Counted from the first letter of the stretch, positions 15,971 to 25,593 are shown. The stretch is 64,000 nt of DNA from Allomesorhizobium camelthorni (GCF_011045125.1 NZ_JAAKZF010000001.1:1-64000), one strand, 5' to 3'. The notes: generated by a model from the sequence alone, not told the origin. Numbers and translations: made by a program.

Positions 15971-16780
15971 TCAGACTCCTTCCAGCACGATGATGGTCGG
16001 CCGGTCGGGCAGCGAGCGCAGCGAAAGCGTCAGGGAGCGGCTGTCGCGGAACTCAACGGCAAAGCCCTCGCCCAGCCTGCCCAGAAATTCGCCGATCGGC
16101 GTGGAGTGGCGGTGCATCGGCAGCACCACCGACGAATAGAGCCGTTCGGTGATCTCGGTCATGGCGTCGAGCGACAGCGTCATGCCGCCGTCGACCGGCG
16201 CCATCACGACGTCGAGCCGGCCGATCGCGCCGTAATGCGCGTCCTCCAGCCGATGGTGGAGATGGCCGAGATGGCCGATGCAGAGGCCGGCCACCTCGAA
16301 GATGAAGATGGAATTGCCGTCCTTGCCGAATTCGTCAGGGCCGCGAATGTCGGTCGGCACGTTGCGGATGTAGACGTCGTCGACCACGACCGCGTGCCTT
16401 GCCGGGCCGCCGTCGGGGTTCCAGCCGCGCAGCACATATTCGATCCCGTCGTCCGGGAAGTCGGTGAAATGGGTGCGGTGCGCCTTGTTCATGGTGACCA
16501 CTCGCGGCAGCGGGTCGGAGCCGTAGACGCCGGAAAAATCGGTGGCGATCCGGACGCCGGCCGGCGTCTCGATGATGTAGGTCGAGTGCCCGGCATAGGT
16601 GATGGTCACCTCGCCTTCCGAAACCGCCTGGGCCGGGGTGAAATTGGCGTAGGTGACGTTCGGGATCGCTTGGGCGATGGCGACGCAGCGGCTCGGCACA
16701 GGTTCGTCCTGGGCCAAGGCAGGCGCAGCGAGGGAAAGAAACGCGGCGAGGCAGGCGGCAAGAAGGCGCAAGGCTGGCAT
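15971..16780 (-). CDS. exported UPF0173-like MBL-fold hydrolase
   Basis: The protein (269 aa) has a cleavable signal peptide (MPALRLLAACLAAFLSLAAPALAQ) and then a metallo-beta-lactamase fold. Motifs include TYAGHSTYIIETPAGVRIATDFSG, FEVAGLCIGHLGHLHHRL (the HLGHLHH characteristic of UPF0173 proteins) and VMAPVDGGMTL. It should act in the periplasm. The ATG at 16780 has an AAGGGAG ribosome site. Substrate is unknown. Confidence 0.85.
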   Translation of the reverse strand: MPALRLLAACLAAFLSLAAPALAQDEPVPSRCVAIAQAIPNVTYANFTPAQAVSEGEVTITYAGHSTYIIETPAGVRIATDFSGVYGSDPLPRVVTMNKAHRTHFTDFPDDGIEYVLRGWNPDGGPARHAVVVDDVYIRNVPTDIRGPDEFGKDGNSIFIFEVAGLCIGHLGHLHHRLEDAHYGAIGRLDVVMAPVDGGMTLSLDAMTEITERLYSSVVLPMHRHSTPIGEFLGRLGEGFAVEFRDSRSLTLSLRSLPDRPTIIVLEGV

Positions 16781-16956
16781 GGCGGTCTCCCTTGGGCGGG
16801 CGTCGTGACAGCCTAACGGCTGATCGCGGCATGGCGAGCGGGCGCGGGTCACATTTTCGCGAGCGCTGCATCCAAGCTCCGGCTGGACCTTTGCGGGCAT
16901 TTTATCTATAAGCGCCGCCATTCCAGATAGCCGCATAACGACCAAAAAGGGGCTCC

Positions 16957-17706
16957 ATGGCCGGCCATTCACAATTCAAGAACATCATGCACCGCAAGGG
17001 TCGCCAGGACGCGGTGCGGTCGAAAATGTTTTCCAAGCTGGCGCGCGAGATCACCGTGGCGGCCAAGCAGGGGCTTCCCGACCCGGCGATGAACCCGCGC
17101 CTCAGGCTGGCGGTGCAGAACGCCAAGGCCGAGTCCATGCCCAAGGACAACATCCAGCGCGCCATCAACAAGGCCGTGGGCGGCGACGCCGACACCTACG
17201 AAGAGGTGCGCTACGAAGGTTATGGCCCCGGTGGCGTGGCGGTGATCGTGGAAGTGTTGACCGACAACCGCAACCGCTCGGCATCCAATGTGCGCGCAGC
17301 CTTCACCAAGGCGGGCGGCGCGCTCGGCGAAACCGGCTCGGTGTCGTTCATGTGGGACCGCGTCGGCGAGATCGTTTATCCGGTTAAGGCCGGCGGCGCC
17401 GAGAAGATCATGGACGCGGCGATCGAAGCCGGCGCCGACGACGTGCAGTCCGACGAGGACGGCCACACCATCATCTGCGCCTTCGAGCGTCTCGGCGAGG
17501 TCTCGAAAGCGCTGGAAGCTTCGCTGGGCGAAGCAAACTCGGTGAAGGTGATCTGGAAGCCGCAGACCAACATTCCGGTCGACGAGGACCGCGCGCAGTC
17601 GATCCTGAAGCTTGTCGCCACCCTTGAAGACGACGACGACGTGCAGAACGTCTACGCCAATTTCGAGGTCGACGAAGAGACGATGGCGAAGCTCAGCGCG
17701 GCGTAA
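16957..17706 (+). CDS. yebC: YebC/PmpR family regulator
   Basis: The 249-residue protein is a full-length YebC: the invariant start [19 protein letters not shown], then [21 protein letters not shown] and the C-terminal VYANFEVDE. Members act either as transcriptional regulators or as translation factors that relieve ribosome stalling at polyproline. In most rhizobia ruvCAB follows; here an RDD membrane protein follows instead, which suggests local rearrangement. Confidence 0.96.
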   Translation: MAGHSQFKNIMHRKGRQDAVRSKMFSKLAREITVAAKQGLPDPAMNPRLRLAVQNAKAESMPKDNIQRAINKAVGGDADTYEEVRYEGYGPGGVAVIVEVLTDNRNRSASNVRAAFTKAGGALGETGSVSFMWDRVGEIVYPVKAGGAEKIMDAAIEAGADDVQSDEDGHTIICAFERLGEVSKALEASLGEANSVKVIWKPQTNIPVDEDRAQSILKLVATLEDDDDVQNVYANFEVDEETMAKLSAA

Positions 17707-17794
17707 AGGCCGTGCTAAGAATTTCCGCAACCCCTGCTTGAAATCCTTACGCAGATTGTCCAGCCTGCCAGAATTGGGCTTGGGGGAATCAGTT

Positions 17795-18571
17795 TTGATT
17801 GAAACTGTTCAGGAGCCGCGCCGTCGCGCCGGTTTTTGGCGGCGCGCCGCGGCATTTCTCATCGACATGGCTGTGGTGCTTGTCCCACTTCAGGACGTAT
17901 TGGCCGTATTGTTTGCGCAAACAAATGGTGCATTCCAAGGTAGTTTCGGCCTCAAATTCACAACTTGCATGCCTGTCGAGAAGCTGCCTGATGGGCTTCA
18001 GCCGCCCCCGCCAGTAGGCTACAACCGAATCGTCGATTGCAAGACCAGTCTGTTCGGATTTGACACGGCTCGAACCCTTACAGTCGCCAAGGAAACGCAG
18101 ACAGGGAACACGCGGTCGGGGGTGTTTCAAACCTATGCGCTAGGCGCTGACGGCATGCCAAAAGACGATGTGCTTTATGTAAACTGGATCGCCGTACTGG
18201 CATTGTTCGCCTACCTCATTCTTTTGGAAAGCCGCCTTGGCGCAACTCTTGGCAAGCGATGTGTCAGCGTGAAAGTGATCGACACATCCGACGAAACGCG
18301 GGTCGGCTTGCCAGCCCGAAAGGCCACGACTCGGCAATTGAGCAAGCTGATCGGTTCGGTTCCTGCAATAGTCTTCGGACTGATATTGTTTTCGCAGGTG
18401 GGCGGAGTCGAGGATTTACAGACAGTGCTTGTAGCGTGGTGGTTCAACCTTGCGTCCCTCGGCGCATGGTTGATCGGTGCTGCATGGGCGCTTTGGATTA
18501 TCGTCTCGCTTGTACGCAAGAAGGATCCGGTCTACGACCGGCTGGCTGGAACCGCCGTTGTTTTGAAATGA
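17795..18571 (+). CDS. RDD family membrane protein
   Basis: I place the start at a TTG (17795) that has GGGGGA seven bases upstream, giving a 258-residue protein. RDD proteins have three helices; the RDD-type residues are in RRAAAFLIDMAVVLVP. Further helices are at WIAVLALFAYLILLESRLGATLGKR and in the last 70 residues, ending with DPVYDRLAGTAVVLK. A soluble insertion of about 90 residues lies between helix 1 and 2 and contains several cysteines. Base composition looks lower in GC than its neighbours, hinting at acquisition. It overlaps the next gene as ATGA. Confidence 0.8.
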   Translation: MIETVQEPRRRAGFWRRAAAFLIDMAVVLVPLQDVLAVLFAQTNGAFQGSFGLKFTTCMPVEKLPDGLQPPPPVGYNRIVDCKTSLFGFDTARTLTVAKETQTGNTRSGVFQTYALGADGMPKDDVLYVNWIAVLALFAYLILLESRLGATLGKRCVSVKVIDTSDETRVGLPARKATTRQLSKLIGSVPAIVFGLILFSQVGGVEDLQTVLVAWWFNLASLGAWLIGAAWALWIIVSLVRKKDPVYDRLAGTAVVLK

Positions 18572-18873
18572 ATCCGCTTCCCGTCATCCGCATCACCTAC
18601 TGCACGCAATGTATGTGGCTCTTGCGGGCCGGGTGGATGGCGCAGGAACTGCTTTCGACCTTCGGCACGGAACTCGGCGAAGTCGCGCTCGTGCCCGGCA
18701 CCGGCGGCATCTTCACCATCACCTGCGACGAGCACCTGGTCTGGGACCGCAAGCGCGACGGCGGCTTTCCCGATGCCGCGAAGCTCAAGCAGCTGGTCCG
18801 CGACATCATCGACCCGAGCCGCGACCTCGGCCATGCCGACCGCGTCGGCCGCAAAGCCAACGATCCGTCCTGA
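18568..18873 (+). CDS. SelT/SelW/SelH (Rdx) family thioredoxin-like protein
   Basis: This 101-residue Rdx protein has the redox motif Cys12-x-x-Cys15 (RITYCTQCMWLLRAGWMAQEL), where the eukaryotic homologue SelW uses selenocysteine. The LVPGTGGIFTITCDEHLVWDRKRDGGFPDA block and the KQLVRDIIDP tail are standard. It is a cytosolic redox protein of unclear partner. Its ATG overlaps the RDD gene stop, and its own stop is adjacent to that of the convergent GNAT. Confidence 0.92.
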   Translation: MNPLPVIRITYCTQCMWLLRAGWMAQELLSTFGTELGEVALVPGTGGIFTITCDEHLVWDRKRDGGFPDAAKLKQLVRDIIDPSRDLGHADRVGRKANDPS

Positions 18874-19314
18874 CTACTTCCCGAAAGAGAAGCGGTAGAC
18901 ATTGGTCTCCCGTTGCTCGAAACCAAGCTTTCGATAGAGCCTGTTGGCGGCTTCACGCGACGGCCTCGAGGTCAGGTCCACCGTCCTGGCGCCCGCAGCC
19001 TCCGCCCGGGCCAGCGCGTTCTGTACAAGGGCAGCCGCAATACCCTGTCCGCGATGGCGCTCGTCGACCACCACGTCCTCGATGATCGCTCGGGCTCCGG
19101 TCGGAACGTGGAAAACGGCAAGGGTAAGCATGCCCTTCACTATATCGTCCGCCTTGGCGATCAGGAGCGCCGTCGCCGACGACCCGACGACCCTCTGCAG
19201 GCCCCCCTTTCGCGGTGCAGCGGCGGAGGAGGACAATTGGGGGATAAGTGCGGCGATGGAATCCACGAGCGTTGCGGTTACCTCGGATACCGCCTCTATC
19301 TCCATTTCCGTCAT
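18874..19314 (-). CDS. GNAT family N-acetyltransferase
   Basis: The 146-residue protein is a compact GNAT resembling small N-acetyltransferases: LTLAVFHVPTGARAIIEDVVVDERHRGQGIAAALVQNAL gives the central strands and acetyl-CoA loop (RHRGQGIA), and REAANRLYRKLGFEQRETNVYRF the C-terminal helix and strand. GGAGGGAAGATCGA precedes the ATG. Its stop abuts the SelW-like gene on the other strand with no gap. Substrate unknown. Confidence 0.88.
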   Translation of the reverse strand: MTEMEIEAVSEVTATLVDSIAALIPQLSSSAAAPRKGGLQRVVGSSATALLIAKADDIVKGMLTLAVFHVPTGARAIIEDVVVDERHRGQGIAAALVQNALARAEAAGARTVDLTSRPSREAANRLYRKLGFEQRETNVYRFSFGK

Positions 19315-19363
19315 TCGATCTTCCCTCCTGATGTGGTGTCAGACGCACAGAATACGGTTTACG

Positions 19364-19537
19364 TCATTTGTCCTTGCGTGAGGTGAACATCGTGCCAGCC
19401 GCTGCGCCGATGGCAATGCCGATCGGGATGTTTTCGAGCGCCCCGCCAATGACCGCGCCGACGCCGATGCCCACTGCCATTCCAAGCGCAATACGCGCAA
19501 TCGGACTCCTTCCGGCGCGCCCAACCAGGAGTTTCAT
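19364..19537 (-). CDS. 57-residue glycine-zipper-like membrane protein
   Basis: A short frame translates to MKLLVGRAGRSPIARIALG, a Gly/Ala/Ile-rich hydrophobic centre (MAVGIGVGAVIGGALENIPIG then IAIGAAAGTMF) and a basic end SRKDK. The regular GxxxG spacing resembles glycine-zipper helices that pack in membranes. I recognise the type from other Alphaproteobacteria but know no function. It lies between the GNAT and the DUF1772 gene on the same strand, and no strong ribosome site is visible. Confidence 0.6.
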   Translation of the reverse strand: MKLLVGRAGRSPIARIALGMAVGIGVGAVIGGALENIPIGIAIGAAAGTMFTSRKDK

Positions 19538-19579
19538 ATGGGGCGGCGGCCCGGCTCGCCTAGCCCCCAGGCCGGCGCC

Positions 19580-20059
19580 CTATCGCAGCGCCATGATGAA
19601 GCAGGCCAGCGAAGCGATGCCGCTCAGGGTCCGCACATGGTTCCATGCCGTCCATTCCGTGAGGTAGCGCGTCCATAGGGCCGCGCCCTCCGGCGTGTCG
19701 GCGCCGCCTGCCGCGAGCGCATCGTTCAGGGGCACGTTGAAGATCATCGTCACGGCGATGATGCCGACGAGATAGAAGAGGCTGCCGGCCAGCAGCCAGG
19801 CCATGCCGGCATCGCCCCACCGGAACGCCGCGCCCACCGCCAGCGCGACCGACAGGATGGCGGTGCCGAAGAACGCCGCGCCGAAGGCCGGGTTGAGGAT
19901 CGCGACATTGATCGACTGCATCGCCGCCATGCCCTGTCCCAAGGGCAGGCGGGCAAGCGCCGTCATCATGAAGGCCGAGAATACGAAGAACAGCCCGGCC
20001 ATCAGCCCGCTGCCAAGCGCGGCGAGGAAAGTCAGCGCAAAGACGATACCGGCGGTCAT
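19580..20059 (-). CDS. DUF1772 / anthrone-oxygenase-like membrane protein
   Basis: This 159-residue protein has four hydrophobic helices, a MTAGIVFALTFLAALGSGLMAGLFF start, the conserved MQSINVAILNPAF segment, and IFNVPLNDAL. These are standard features of DUF1772, a family related to fungal anthrone oxygenases. It overlaps the NmrA-like gene as ATGA and is probably transcribed with it from the TetR-controlled promoter. Bacterial members have no proven reaction. Confidence 0.85.
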   Translation of the reverse strand: MTAGIVFALTFLAALGSGLMAGLFFVFSAFMMTALARLPLGQGMAAMQSINVAILNPAFGAAFFGTAILSVALAVGAAFRWGDAGMAWLLAGSLFYLVGIIAVTMIFNVPLNDALAAGGADTPEGAALWTRYLTEWTAWNHVRTLSGIASLACFIMALR

Positions 20060-20895
20060 TTTACACCTCCCCAGACGCCGGTTGCCGCCGCGTCCCGCAC
20101 ATAATCGGAAAAATCCGTCGGCTTGCGGCCGAGTGCGCGCTCGACGCCGTCCGTCAGATAGGAATTGCGGCCGTCCAGGACCTGCGTGAACAGCTCGTTC
20201 AGAAGCCCGACGAATTCTGCCGGCAGCTGCTGTTCGACCAGCATGGCGTCGAACTCCCGTGGGTTTATCTGCACGTAGCGAATGTCGCGTCCGCTCGCCT
20301 TACCGATCTCACCGATCGCCTCGGCGAAGGTCAAGAGCCGCGGTCCGGTCATTTCGTAGAGCTGGCCGATATGGCCGTCCTTTGTCAGCGACGCGACTGC
20401 CGCATCGGCGATGTCGTCGGCATCGATGAAGGGCTCCTTCACCTCGCTGACCGGCAGCGCCACCACGCCGGCATTCAGCGCATCGAGCAAAAAACTTTCG
20501 CTGAAGTTCTGGCAAAACCAGCTGCAGCGCAGGATCGTCCAGTCTGCCCCGGAATCCTGCACCGCCTGTTCCGCGCGCTGCGCTTCCTCCTCGCCGCGGC
20601 CGGAAAGAAGCACCAGTCGCTTCACGCCATTGCGCACCGCCAGCCGGGCGAAGGCGCCGACCGCATCGGCCGCGCCCGGCACGGCGAGGTCGGGATAGTA
20701 GCTGATATAGGCCGCGCCGACACCATCGAGCGCCTGCTCCCATGTCGCCTCGTCGTTCCAGTCAAAGGGCGGCCGGCCCGAGCGCGACCCGATGCGGACC
20801 GGCTTGCCGAGCACCGTCAGACGCTCCTCCAGACGCCTTCCGGTCTTTCCCGTACCGCCCAAGATCAGCGTCGGCATTTCCGATTGATGGATCAT
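20056..20895 (-). CDS. NmrA-like NAD(P)-binding protein
   Basis: The 279-residue protein is an atypical short-chain reductase of the NmrA/HSCARG group. It has the Rossmann motif LILGGTGKTGRRLEERL, LVLLSGRGEEEAQ, WTILRCSWFCQNFSESFL, and DADDIADAAVASLT. The catalytic YxxxK is not evident, so it may sense NADP(H) or act as a quinone reductase. The start was set at the ATG at 20895, with AGGAG upstream. A TetR repressor gene is divergent, suggesting induction by a small ligand. Confidence 0.87.
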   Translation of the reverse strand: MIHQSEMPTLILGGTGKTGRRLEERLTVLGKPVRIGSRSGRPPFDWNDEATWEQALDGVGAAYISYYPDLAVPGAADAVGAFARLAVRNGVKRLVLLSGRGEEEAQRAEQAVQDSGADWTILRCSWFCQNFSESFLLDALNAGVVALPVSEVKEPFIDADDIADAAVASLTKDGHIGQLYEMTGPRLLTFAEAIGEIGKASGRDIRYVQINPREFDAMLVEQQLPAEFVGLLNELFTQVLDGRNSYLTDGVERALGRKPTDFSDYVRDAAATGVWGGVK

Positions 20896-20927
20896 GTTCC
20901 AACTCCTCTTAAAAACATGAGCAATCC

Positions 20928-20945
20928 TCACATTTACAAATGTGA
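20928..20945. promoter_or_regulatory. palindromic operator of the TetR/NmrA divergent pair
   Basis: TCACATTT-AC-AAATGTGA is a perfect 8-bp inverted repeat with a 2-bp centre, the size typical for TetR-family operators. It is 33 bp from the NmrA start and 55 bp from the regulator start, so it can repress both. Confidence 0.72.
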
Positions 20946-21000
20946 TAAACCCTCATATTATGTTCGTCAATAGGAATCGACCGGATGAGTGGAGTAGCCA

Positions 21001-21630
21001 ATGGGCAATGAAATCGCGGGAGAGCTTCAGATGCCGGCGGCGCGGCGCTGGCCAACCCAGTCGCGCAGCCGCGAACGCGTCGAGCGCATTCTTGCCGCCG
21101 CCTCGGCGCTGATCGCCGAAGCCGGCAGCGACGCGATGCGCATGAGCGATCTGGCCGAGCGGGCGGAGGTGTCGATCGGCTCGCTCTACCAGTATTTTCC
21201 CGACAGGAGCGCGGTGATCCGGACTTTGGCGGAGCGCTACAATGCGCAAGGGCGCGAATGCATCGAGGAAGGGCTGGCCGGCGTCAGCGACATCCCCGGG
21301 CTGAAGAAGGCGTTCTCGGAACTCGTCGACACCTATTACGGAATGTTCCTGGCAGAGCCGGTGATGCGCGACATCTGGTCGGGCACGCAGGCCGACAAGC
21401 TATTGCGCGACATCGATCTAGCCGACAGCCGCGCCAACGGCGCGCTTTTGGCCGAGGTGCTGACGCGCCTGCGGCCGGACGCCGATCCAGGCGAGCTTGC
21501 CCACTCGGCCTTTCTCGTCATGCATCTGGGCGAAGCGACGATGCGGCTCGCCATCTCCGTGGACCGGGCTGAGGGCGACGCACTGGTCGAGGCCTATAAG
21601 CGGATGGCGCTGAGAGAGTTCGAGGGTTGA
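21001..21630 (+). CDS. TetR/AcrR family regulator
   Basis: The protein (209 aa) has the N-terminal TetR helix-turn-helix RERVERILAAASALIAEAGSDAMRMSDLAERAEVSIGSLYQYFPDRSAVI, which is near consensus, and an all-helical ligand domain of the TetR_C_33 kind. It is divergent from the NmrA-like/DUF1772 pair and likely represses them through the intervening palindrome. GGAG precedes the ATG. The ligand is unknown. Confidence 0.92.
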   Translation: MGNEIAGELQMPAARRWPTQSRSRERVERILAAASALIAEAGSDAMRMSDLAERAEVSIGSLYQYFPDRSAVIRTLAERYNAQGRECIEEGLAGVSDIPGLKKAFSELVDTYYGMFLAEPVMRDIWSGTQADKLLRDIDLADSRANGALLAEVLTRLRPDADPGELAHSAFLVMHLGEATMRLAISVDRAEGDALVEAYKRMALREFEG

Positions 21631-21656
21631 GCGCGGAACGAGGTGAACCACGCAAC

Positions 21657-21685
21657 AAAAAACCCGCCACGAGGGCGGGTTTTTT
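21657..21685. terminator. bidirectional rho-independent terminator
   Basis: AAAAAACCCGCC-N5-GGCGGGTTTTTT lies between the TetR gene (plus) and rpmE (minus). It has U-tracts on both strands, so it can end both convergent transcripts. Confidence 0.9.
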
Positions 21686-21708
21686 GCATTCCTGCACAAA
21701 GCGCTGGC

Positions 21709-21930
21709 TTACATGCCGAGGCCTTCGTAGCGCTTCTTGAACTTCGACAGGCGGCCGCCGCGGTCGAGCAGCGTCTGCTGGCCGCCGGTCCAGGCCGGAT
21801 GGGTCGACGGGTCGATGTCGAGGTTCATCGTGTCGCCTTCCTTGCCCCAGGTCGAGCGCGTCGTGTATTCGGTGCCGTCGGTCATGACGACCTTGATGTT
21901 GTGGTAGTCGGGATGGATGTCGGTCTTCAT
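21709..21930 (-). CDS. rpmE: 50S ribosomal protein L31
   Basis: The 73-residue protein is L31: [19 protein letters not shown], the STWGKEGD segment, [14 protein letters not shown] and [13 protein letters not shown]. It lacks the four zinc-binding cysteines, so it is the Cys-minus form common in Alphaproteobacteria. It joins the large subunit near the central protuberance. A strong terminator follows it, and the ABC exporter gene is divergent. Confidence 0.97.
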   Translation of the reverse strand: MKTDIHPDYHNIKVVMTDGTEYTTRSTWGKEGDTMNLDIDPSTHPAWTGGQQTLLDRGGRLSKFKKRYEGLGM

Positions 21931-22121
21931 CGGTCTGTTCCTGGCTGTCGCGGCGCGCGCGGTTTATAGCCTGCGGCGATGCGCCTCTTTCCTAAAACTC
22001 GAAGCCGCAGCTAATGAGGGGCTACGGCTTCAAAAACGGTCGGCGTGCCTATACATCAGCCGAAATTGAATCACAAGGCCGGGCGGCGGCGGCAAATCGC
22101 CGGGCGAAGAGGAAATACGCC

Positions 22122-23927
22122 ATGGCGGAAACCGGCAGGAGCGCTGACGATGCGCGCAGGCGCTCGCTGCGGCCCCTGAAGCGGCTTTTCCCCTACATTC
22201 TGCGGTATCGCAAGCTGGTCGTCGGCGCGCTTTTGTCGCTGACGGTTGCGGCGCTGATGACGCTGACCCTGCCGCTGGCGGTGCGCCGCATGATCGACCA
22301 CGGCTTTTCCGGGTCGGATTCCGCGTTCATCGCCAATTATTTTTCGATGCTGGTGGTGATCGCGGCTATCCTCGCTTTTGCCTCGGCCTGCCGCTACTAT
22401 TTCGTCATCACGCTGGGCGAGCGCGTGGTGGCCGACCTCCGCCGCGACGTGTTTTCCCATGTGACGAAACTGTCGCCGGCCTTCTTCGATACGGCGCAGT
22501 CGGGCGAGATCGTGTCGCGGCTGACCGCCGACACCACGCAGATCAAGTCCGCCGTCGGCGCCACCGCCTCGATCGCGCTGCGCAACGTCATTCTCGGCCT
22601 CGGCGCGGTCGCCATGATGGTCGTGACCAGCCCGAAACTGTCGAGCCTGGTGATTGCTGCAATCCCGCTGATCGTGCTGCCGCTGGTCGCCTTCGGCCGC
22701 TCGGTGCGGCGCAAATCGCGCGCTGCACAGGACACGTTGGCCGAAGCCACCGCCTATGCCAGCGAGCAGATCGGCTCGATGCGCACATTGCAGGCCTTCA
22801 CCAATGAGCGGCTGGTGACCGGCCGCTTCGGCCAGGCGGTGGAGTCAGCGTTTACGGCGGCGCGCTCGTCGGTGTTCGCGCGCTCCTTCCTCACCTTCTT
22901 CGCCATCTTCACCATCTTTTCCTCGGTGGTGGCCGTGCTGTGGTTCGGCTCGCGCGACGTGCTTTCTGGAGCGCTGTCGCCGGGCACGCTCGGCCAGTTC
23001 CTGCTCTATTCGGTGTTTGCCGCCGGCGCGCTGGGCGCGCTTTCGGAAGTGTGGGGGGAACTCAGCCAGGCGGCGGGTGCGGCCGAACGGCTGACCGAGA
23101 TCCTGGCCGAGGAGCCGGCGATCGTCGCGCCGGCAAACCCGAAATCCTTGCCCTCGCCGGCCAGGGGACAGGTCGAATTCCGCGACATTTCTTTCTCCTA
23201 TCCCGCCCGCCCCGACCTGCCGACGCTGCACGGATTGAGCTTTTCGGTGAAGAGCGGCGAGACGGTTGCCATCGTCGGACCTTCGGGTGCCGGCAAGAGC
23301 ACGGTGTTTTCGCTGCTCCTGCGCTTCTACGATCCGCAATATGGGAAAATCCTGGTCGATGGCGTCGATGTCCGCGAAGCCGACCCGCAGGAGGTGCGCA
23401 ACCGCATCGCGATCGTACCGCAGGATACGACGATCTTTGCCGCGACCGCGCGCGAAAACATCGCCTTCGGCAGGCCCGATGCGACGAACGCCGAAATCGA
23501 ACAGGCGGCGCGCGAGGCGCTGGCCGACGAATTCATCGAGCGGCTGGACAAGGGCTACGACACCCCGGTCGGCGAGCGCGGCGTGATGCTGTCCGGCGGT
23601 CAGCGTCAGCGCGTCGCGATCGCTCGCGCCATCCTGCGCGATGCGCCGATCCTGCTGCTCGACGAGGCGACCTCGGCGCTCGACGCGGAAAGCGAGACGC
23701 TGGTGCAGACGGCGCTGGAGCGACTGATGCAGGGCCGCACCACGATCGTGATCGCGCATCGGCTCGCGACCGTGCTGAAAGCCGACCGCATCCTGGTCAT
23801 GGATGCCGGCCGCATCGTCGAGGAAGGCACGCACAAGAGCCTGGTCAAGAAGGGCGGGATCTACGCGCGGCTGGCCAAACTGCAGTTCGAGACCGGCGCC
23901 GACGCCTTCAGGGGCGCGGCGGAGTAG
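22122..23927 (+). CDS. MsbA-like ABC exporter, fused permease and ATPase
   Basis: This 601-residue half-transporter has six helices in its N-terminal half (from [21 protein letters not shown] on) and a C-terminal ABC ATPase. Walker [10 protein letters not shown] is near residue 386, the Q-loop is VPQDTTIF, the signature is [14 protein letters not shown] and Walker B is [12 protein letters not shown]. This type (TIGR02204) exports lipids or drugs as a homodimer and is conserved next to rpmE in rhizobia. The ATG at 22122 follows GAGGAAATACGCC; the extra upstream codons are unlike the family. Confidence 0.92.
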   Translation: MAETGRSADDARRRSLRPLKRLFPYILRYRKLVVGALLSLTVAALMTLTLPLAVRRMIDHGFSGSDSAFIANYFSMLVVIAAILAFASACRYYFVITLGERVVADLRRDVFSHVTKLSPAFFDTAQSGEIVSRLTADTTQIKSAVGATASIALRNVILGLGAVAMMVVTSPKLSSLVIAAIPLIVLPLVAFGRSVRRKSRAAQDTLAEATAYASEQIGSMRTLQAFTNERLVTGRFGQAVESAFTAARSSVFARSFLTFFAIFTIFSSVVAVLWFGSRDVLSGALSPGTLGQFLLYSVFAAGALGALSEVWGELSQAAGAAERLTEILAEEPAIVAPANPKSLPSPARGQVEFRDISFSYPARPDLPTLHGLSFSVKSGETVAIVGPSGAGKSTVFSLLLRFYDPQYGKILVDGVDVREADPQEVRNRIAIVPQDTTIFAATARENIAFGRPDATNAEIEQAAREALADEFIERLDKGYDTPVGERGVMLSGGQRQRVAIARAILRDAPILLLDEATSALDAESETLVQTALERLMQGRTTIVIAHRLATVLKADRILVMDAGRIVEEGTHKSLVKKGGIYARLAKLQFETGADAFRGAAE

Positions 23928-24038
23928 GCCCGAAACAGAGCCCTAAATCCTTCAGCGTTGCTGCTCCTGGTTGTCTCTGGATTAGGCCGGGGCAAAAAAC
24001 CGGGTTAGGCTTCGGCGCGCCTCGAGGGAGTGACCGCC

Positions 24039-24305
24039 GTGAAAGCAATCATTTTCGGATTGGCCTTTTTCAGCCTTTGCCAGACGTCCTGGGCCGGCGA
24101 AATTTCCAGCGTCTACACCGACCTCGATGCCGAGCGCGACGGCTATGCCGTCGGGCTGGTCGTGGCTACCGGCAATCCAAAGGCCAACGAAACAGCGCGC
24201 AAGATCGCCGACGAGCCGGCGCGAAATTTCGCCTGCGGAGCCGACGAGCGCGTACTGGTCAGCGGCGACGTGCCGCTGCCCGAGTTCAGCCGCGCCGATC
24301 AGTGA
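24039..24305 (+). CDS. small exported protein of unknown function
   Basis: The 88-residue product starts with a signal peptide (MKAIIFGLAFFSLCQTSWAG), followed by a charged mature part with ISSVYTDLDAERDGY and a single Cys near residue 67. GTG at 24039 is preferred because GAGGGA sits nine bases upstream; a GTG at 24030 would overlap that site. Its stop codon directly abuts the stop of the convergent ppa gene. No family is recognised. Confidence 0.65.
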   Translation: MKAIIFGLAFFSLCQTSWAGEISSVYTDLDAERDGYAVGLVVATGNPKANETARKIADEPARNFACGADERVLVSGDVPLPEFSRADQ

Positions 24306-24839
24306 TTATTTCGCGTTCTTGGCCCGCTCGATCGCTTCGATGATCATCTGCTTGGCGCGCGCCGAATCGTGCCAGCCGCCGATCTTGACCCATTTGCCGG
24401 GCTCCAGATCCTTGTAGTGCTCGAAGAAATGCTCGACCTGCTGCAGCGTAATCTCCGGCAGCTGGCTGTATTCGAAGATGTTCTCGTAGCGGCGCGTCAG
24501 CTTCGGCGACGGGACGGCGATCACCTTCTCGTCCTGGCCGGCATTGTCTTCCATGATCAAGACGCCGATCGGGCGGACATTGATGACGCAGCCCGGGATC
24601 AGCTCGCGGGTGTTGCAGACAAGCACGTCGATCGGATCGCCGTCGCCCGAAAGCGTGTGCGGAACGAAGCCGTAATTGCCCGGATATGTCATCGGCGTGT
24701 AGAGGAAGCGGTCGACGAACAGCGTTCCGGCTTCCTTGTCCATTTCGTATTTGATCGGCTGGCCGCCGACCGGAACCTCGACGATGACGTTGACGTCGTC
24801 AGGCGGATTCTTGCCGATGGCGATGGCTTCAATGCGCAT
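24306..24839 (-). CDS. ppa: inorganic pyrophosphatase
   Basis: The soluble family I pyrophosphatase hydrolyses PPi released by biosynthesis. The 177-residue length is standard. The active-site signature DGDPIDVLV is present, with NYGFVPHTL upstream and the Lys/Asp-rich [16 protein letters not shown] region completing the Mg2+ sites. It is cytosolic and essential in most bacteria. It stands alone and is convergent with a small exported-protein gene. Confidence 0.97.
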   Translation of the reverse strand: MRIEAIAIGKNPPDDVNVIVEVPVGGQPIKYEMDKEAGTLFVDRFLYTPMTYPGNYGFVPHTLSGDGDPIDVLVCNTRELIPGCVINVRPIGVLIMEDNAGQDEKVIAVPSPKLTRRYENIFEYSQLPEITLQQVEHFFEHYKDLEPGKWVKIGGWHDSARAKQMIIEAIERAKNAK

Positions 24840-24956
24840 GGATCTTTTCCCGTTGTGCCCCCGCGCGGCTCGATAGCCTTCACGGAAGCCAAGCGCAACA
24901 GCGGATGGATAAGTTCAAAGGTCGCAGGGAGAAGATTCGGGTGCAGTCTTGTTCAG

Positions 24957-25002
24957 GCGCATGATCTTATCCGAAAAGTCTGCAACTTTTCGGGATCATG
25001 CT
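24957..25002. repeat. dispersed palindrome between ppa and GNAT genes
   Basis: GCATGATCTTATCCGAAAAGT is mirrored by ACTTTTCGGGATCATGC across a short centre (CTGCA). This is a widespread intergenic palindrome of Mesorhizobium-type genomes. It overlaps the end of the GNAT gene and could act as its terminator. A related element is at 53376. Confidence 0.8.
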
Positions 25003-25507
25003 AGTCCCAGACGAAGGCGACTTTTTTCAGCGCCTTCTGGTCGAACACCTCGACGCCCTCGGCGACATCGCGGCCGCCGGCCCCTGCATAGAAGGACAGC
25101 GCGTTGGTATTGTCCTCCAGCGCCCAGACGACCATGCCCTTCAGCCCGTGATCGGCGAGCTTCTGCCTGGCCGCGGCGAACAACCGGCTGCCGAGCCCCA
25201 CGCCCTGATATTCCGGACGAAGGTAAAGCTCGTAGATTTCGCCCTGCTGCGGCAATTCGCGGGCACGGTTGCGACCGACCGTGGTGTAGCCGGCGACCTT
25301 GCCGCCGATTTCCACCACAAGAACGGTGGCGGAGCGGCGGATGGCGTTGGCCCACCATTCACCGCCGCGCCGGCTGATCATCGCATTCAGCGCCCGGTGC
25401 GGGATGATGCCCGCATAAGCGCCCCGCCAGGCCTGATGATGCACATCGGCTATGGCCTGCGCGTCGCGCGGCTCTGCCCTTCTTATATCGATGGTCACCG
25501 TATTCAT
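25001..25507 (-). CDS. GNAT family N-acetyltransferase
   Basis: The protein (168 aa) is a standard GNAT with the N-terminal DIRRAEPRDAQAIADVHHQAWRGAYAG, the central strand and acetyl-CoA loop YELYLRPEYQGVGLGSRLF, and VVWALEDNTNALSFYAGAGGRDV. This arrangement resembles bacterial acetyltransferases that modify small amines or antibiotics, without a specific match. Its last codons lie in the dispersed palindrome, so the C-terminus may have been reshaped by that element. Confidence 0.85.
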   Translation of the reverse strand: MNTVTIDIRRAEPRDAQAIADVHHQAWRGAYAGIIPHRALNAMISRRGGEWWANAIRRSATVLVVEIGGKVAGYTTVGRNRARELPQQGEIYELYLRPEYQGVGLGSRLFAAARQKLADHGLKGMVVWALEDNTNALSFYAGAGGRDVAEGVEVFDQKALKKVAFVWD

Positions 25508-25593
25508 GATTGGTTAACCATAAACGCGGCCGGGCCGGAAACGCAAGAGTCCTGTATGGCCGTTCGCGGCCGTGCACAGGCGGACGCGCGGGT

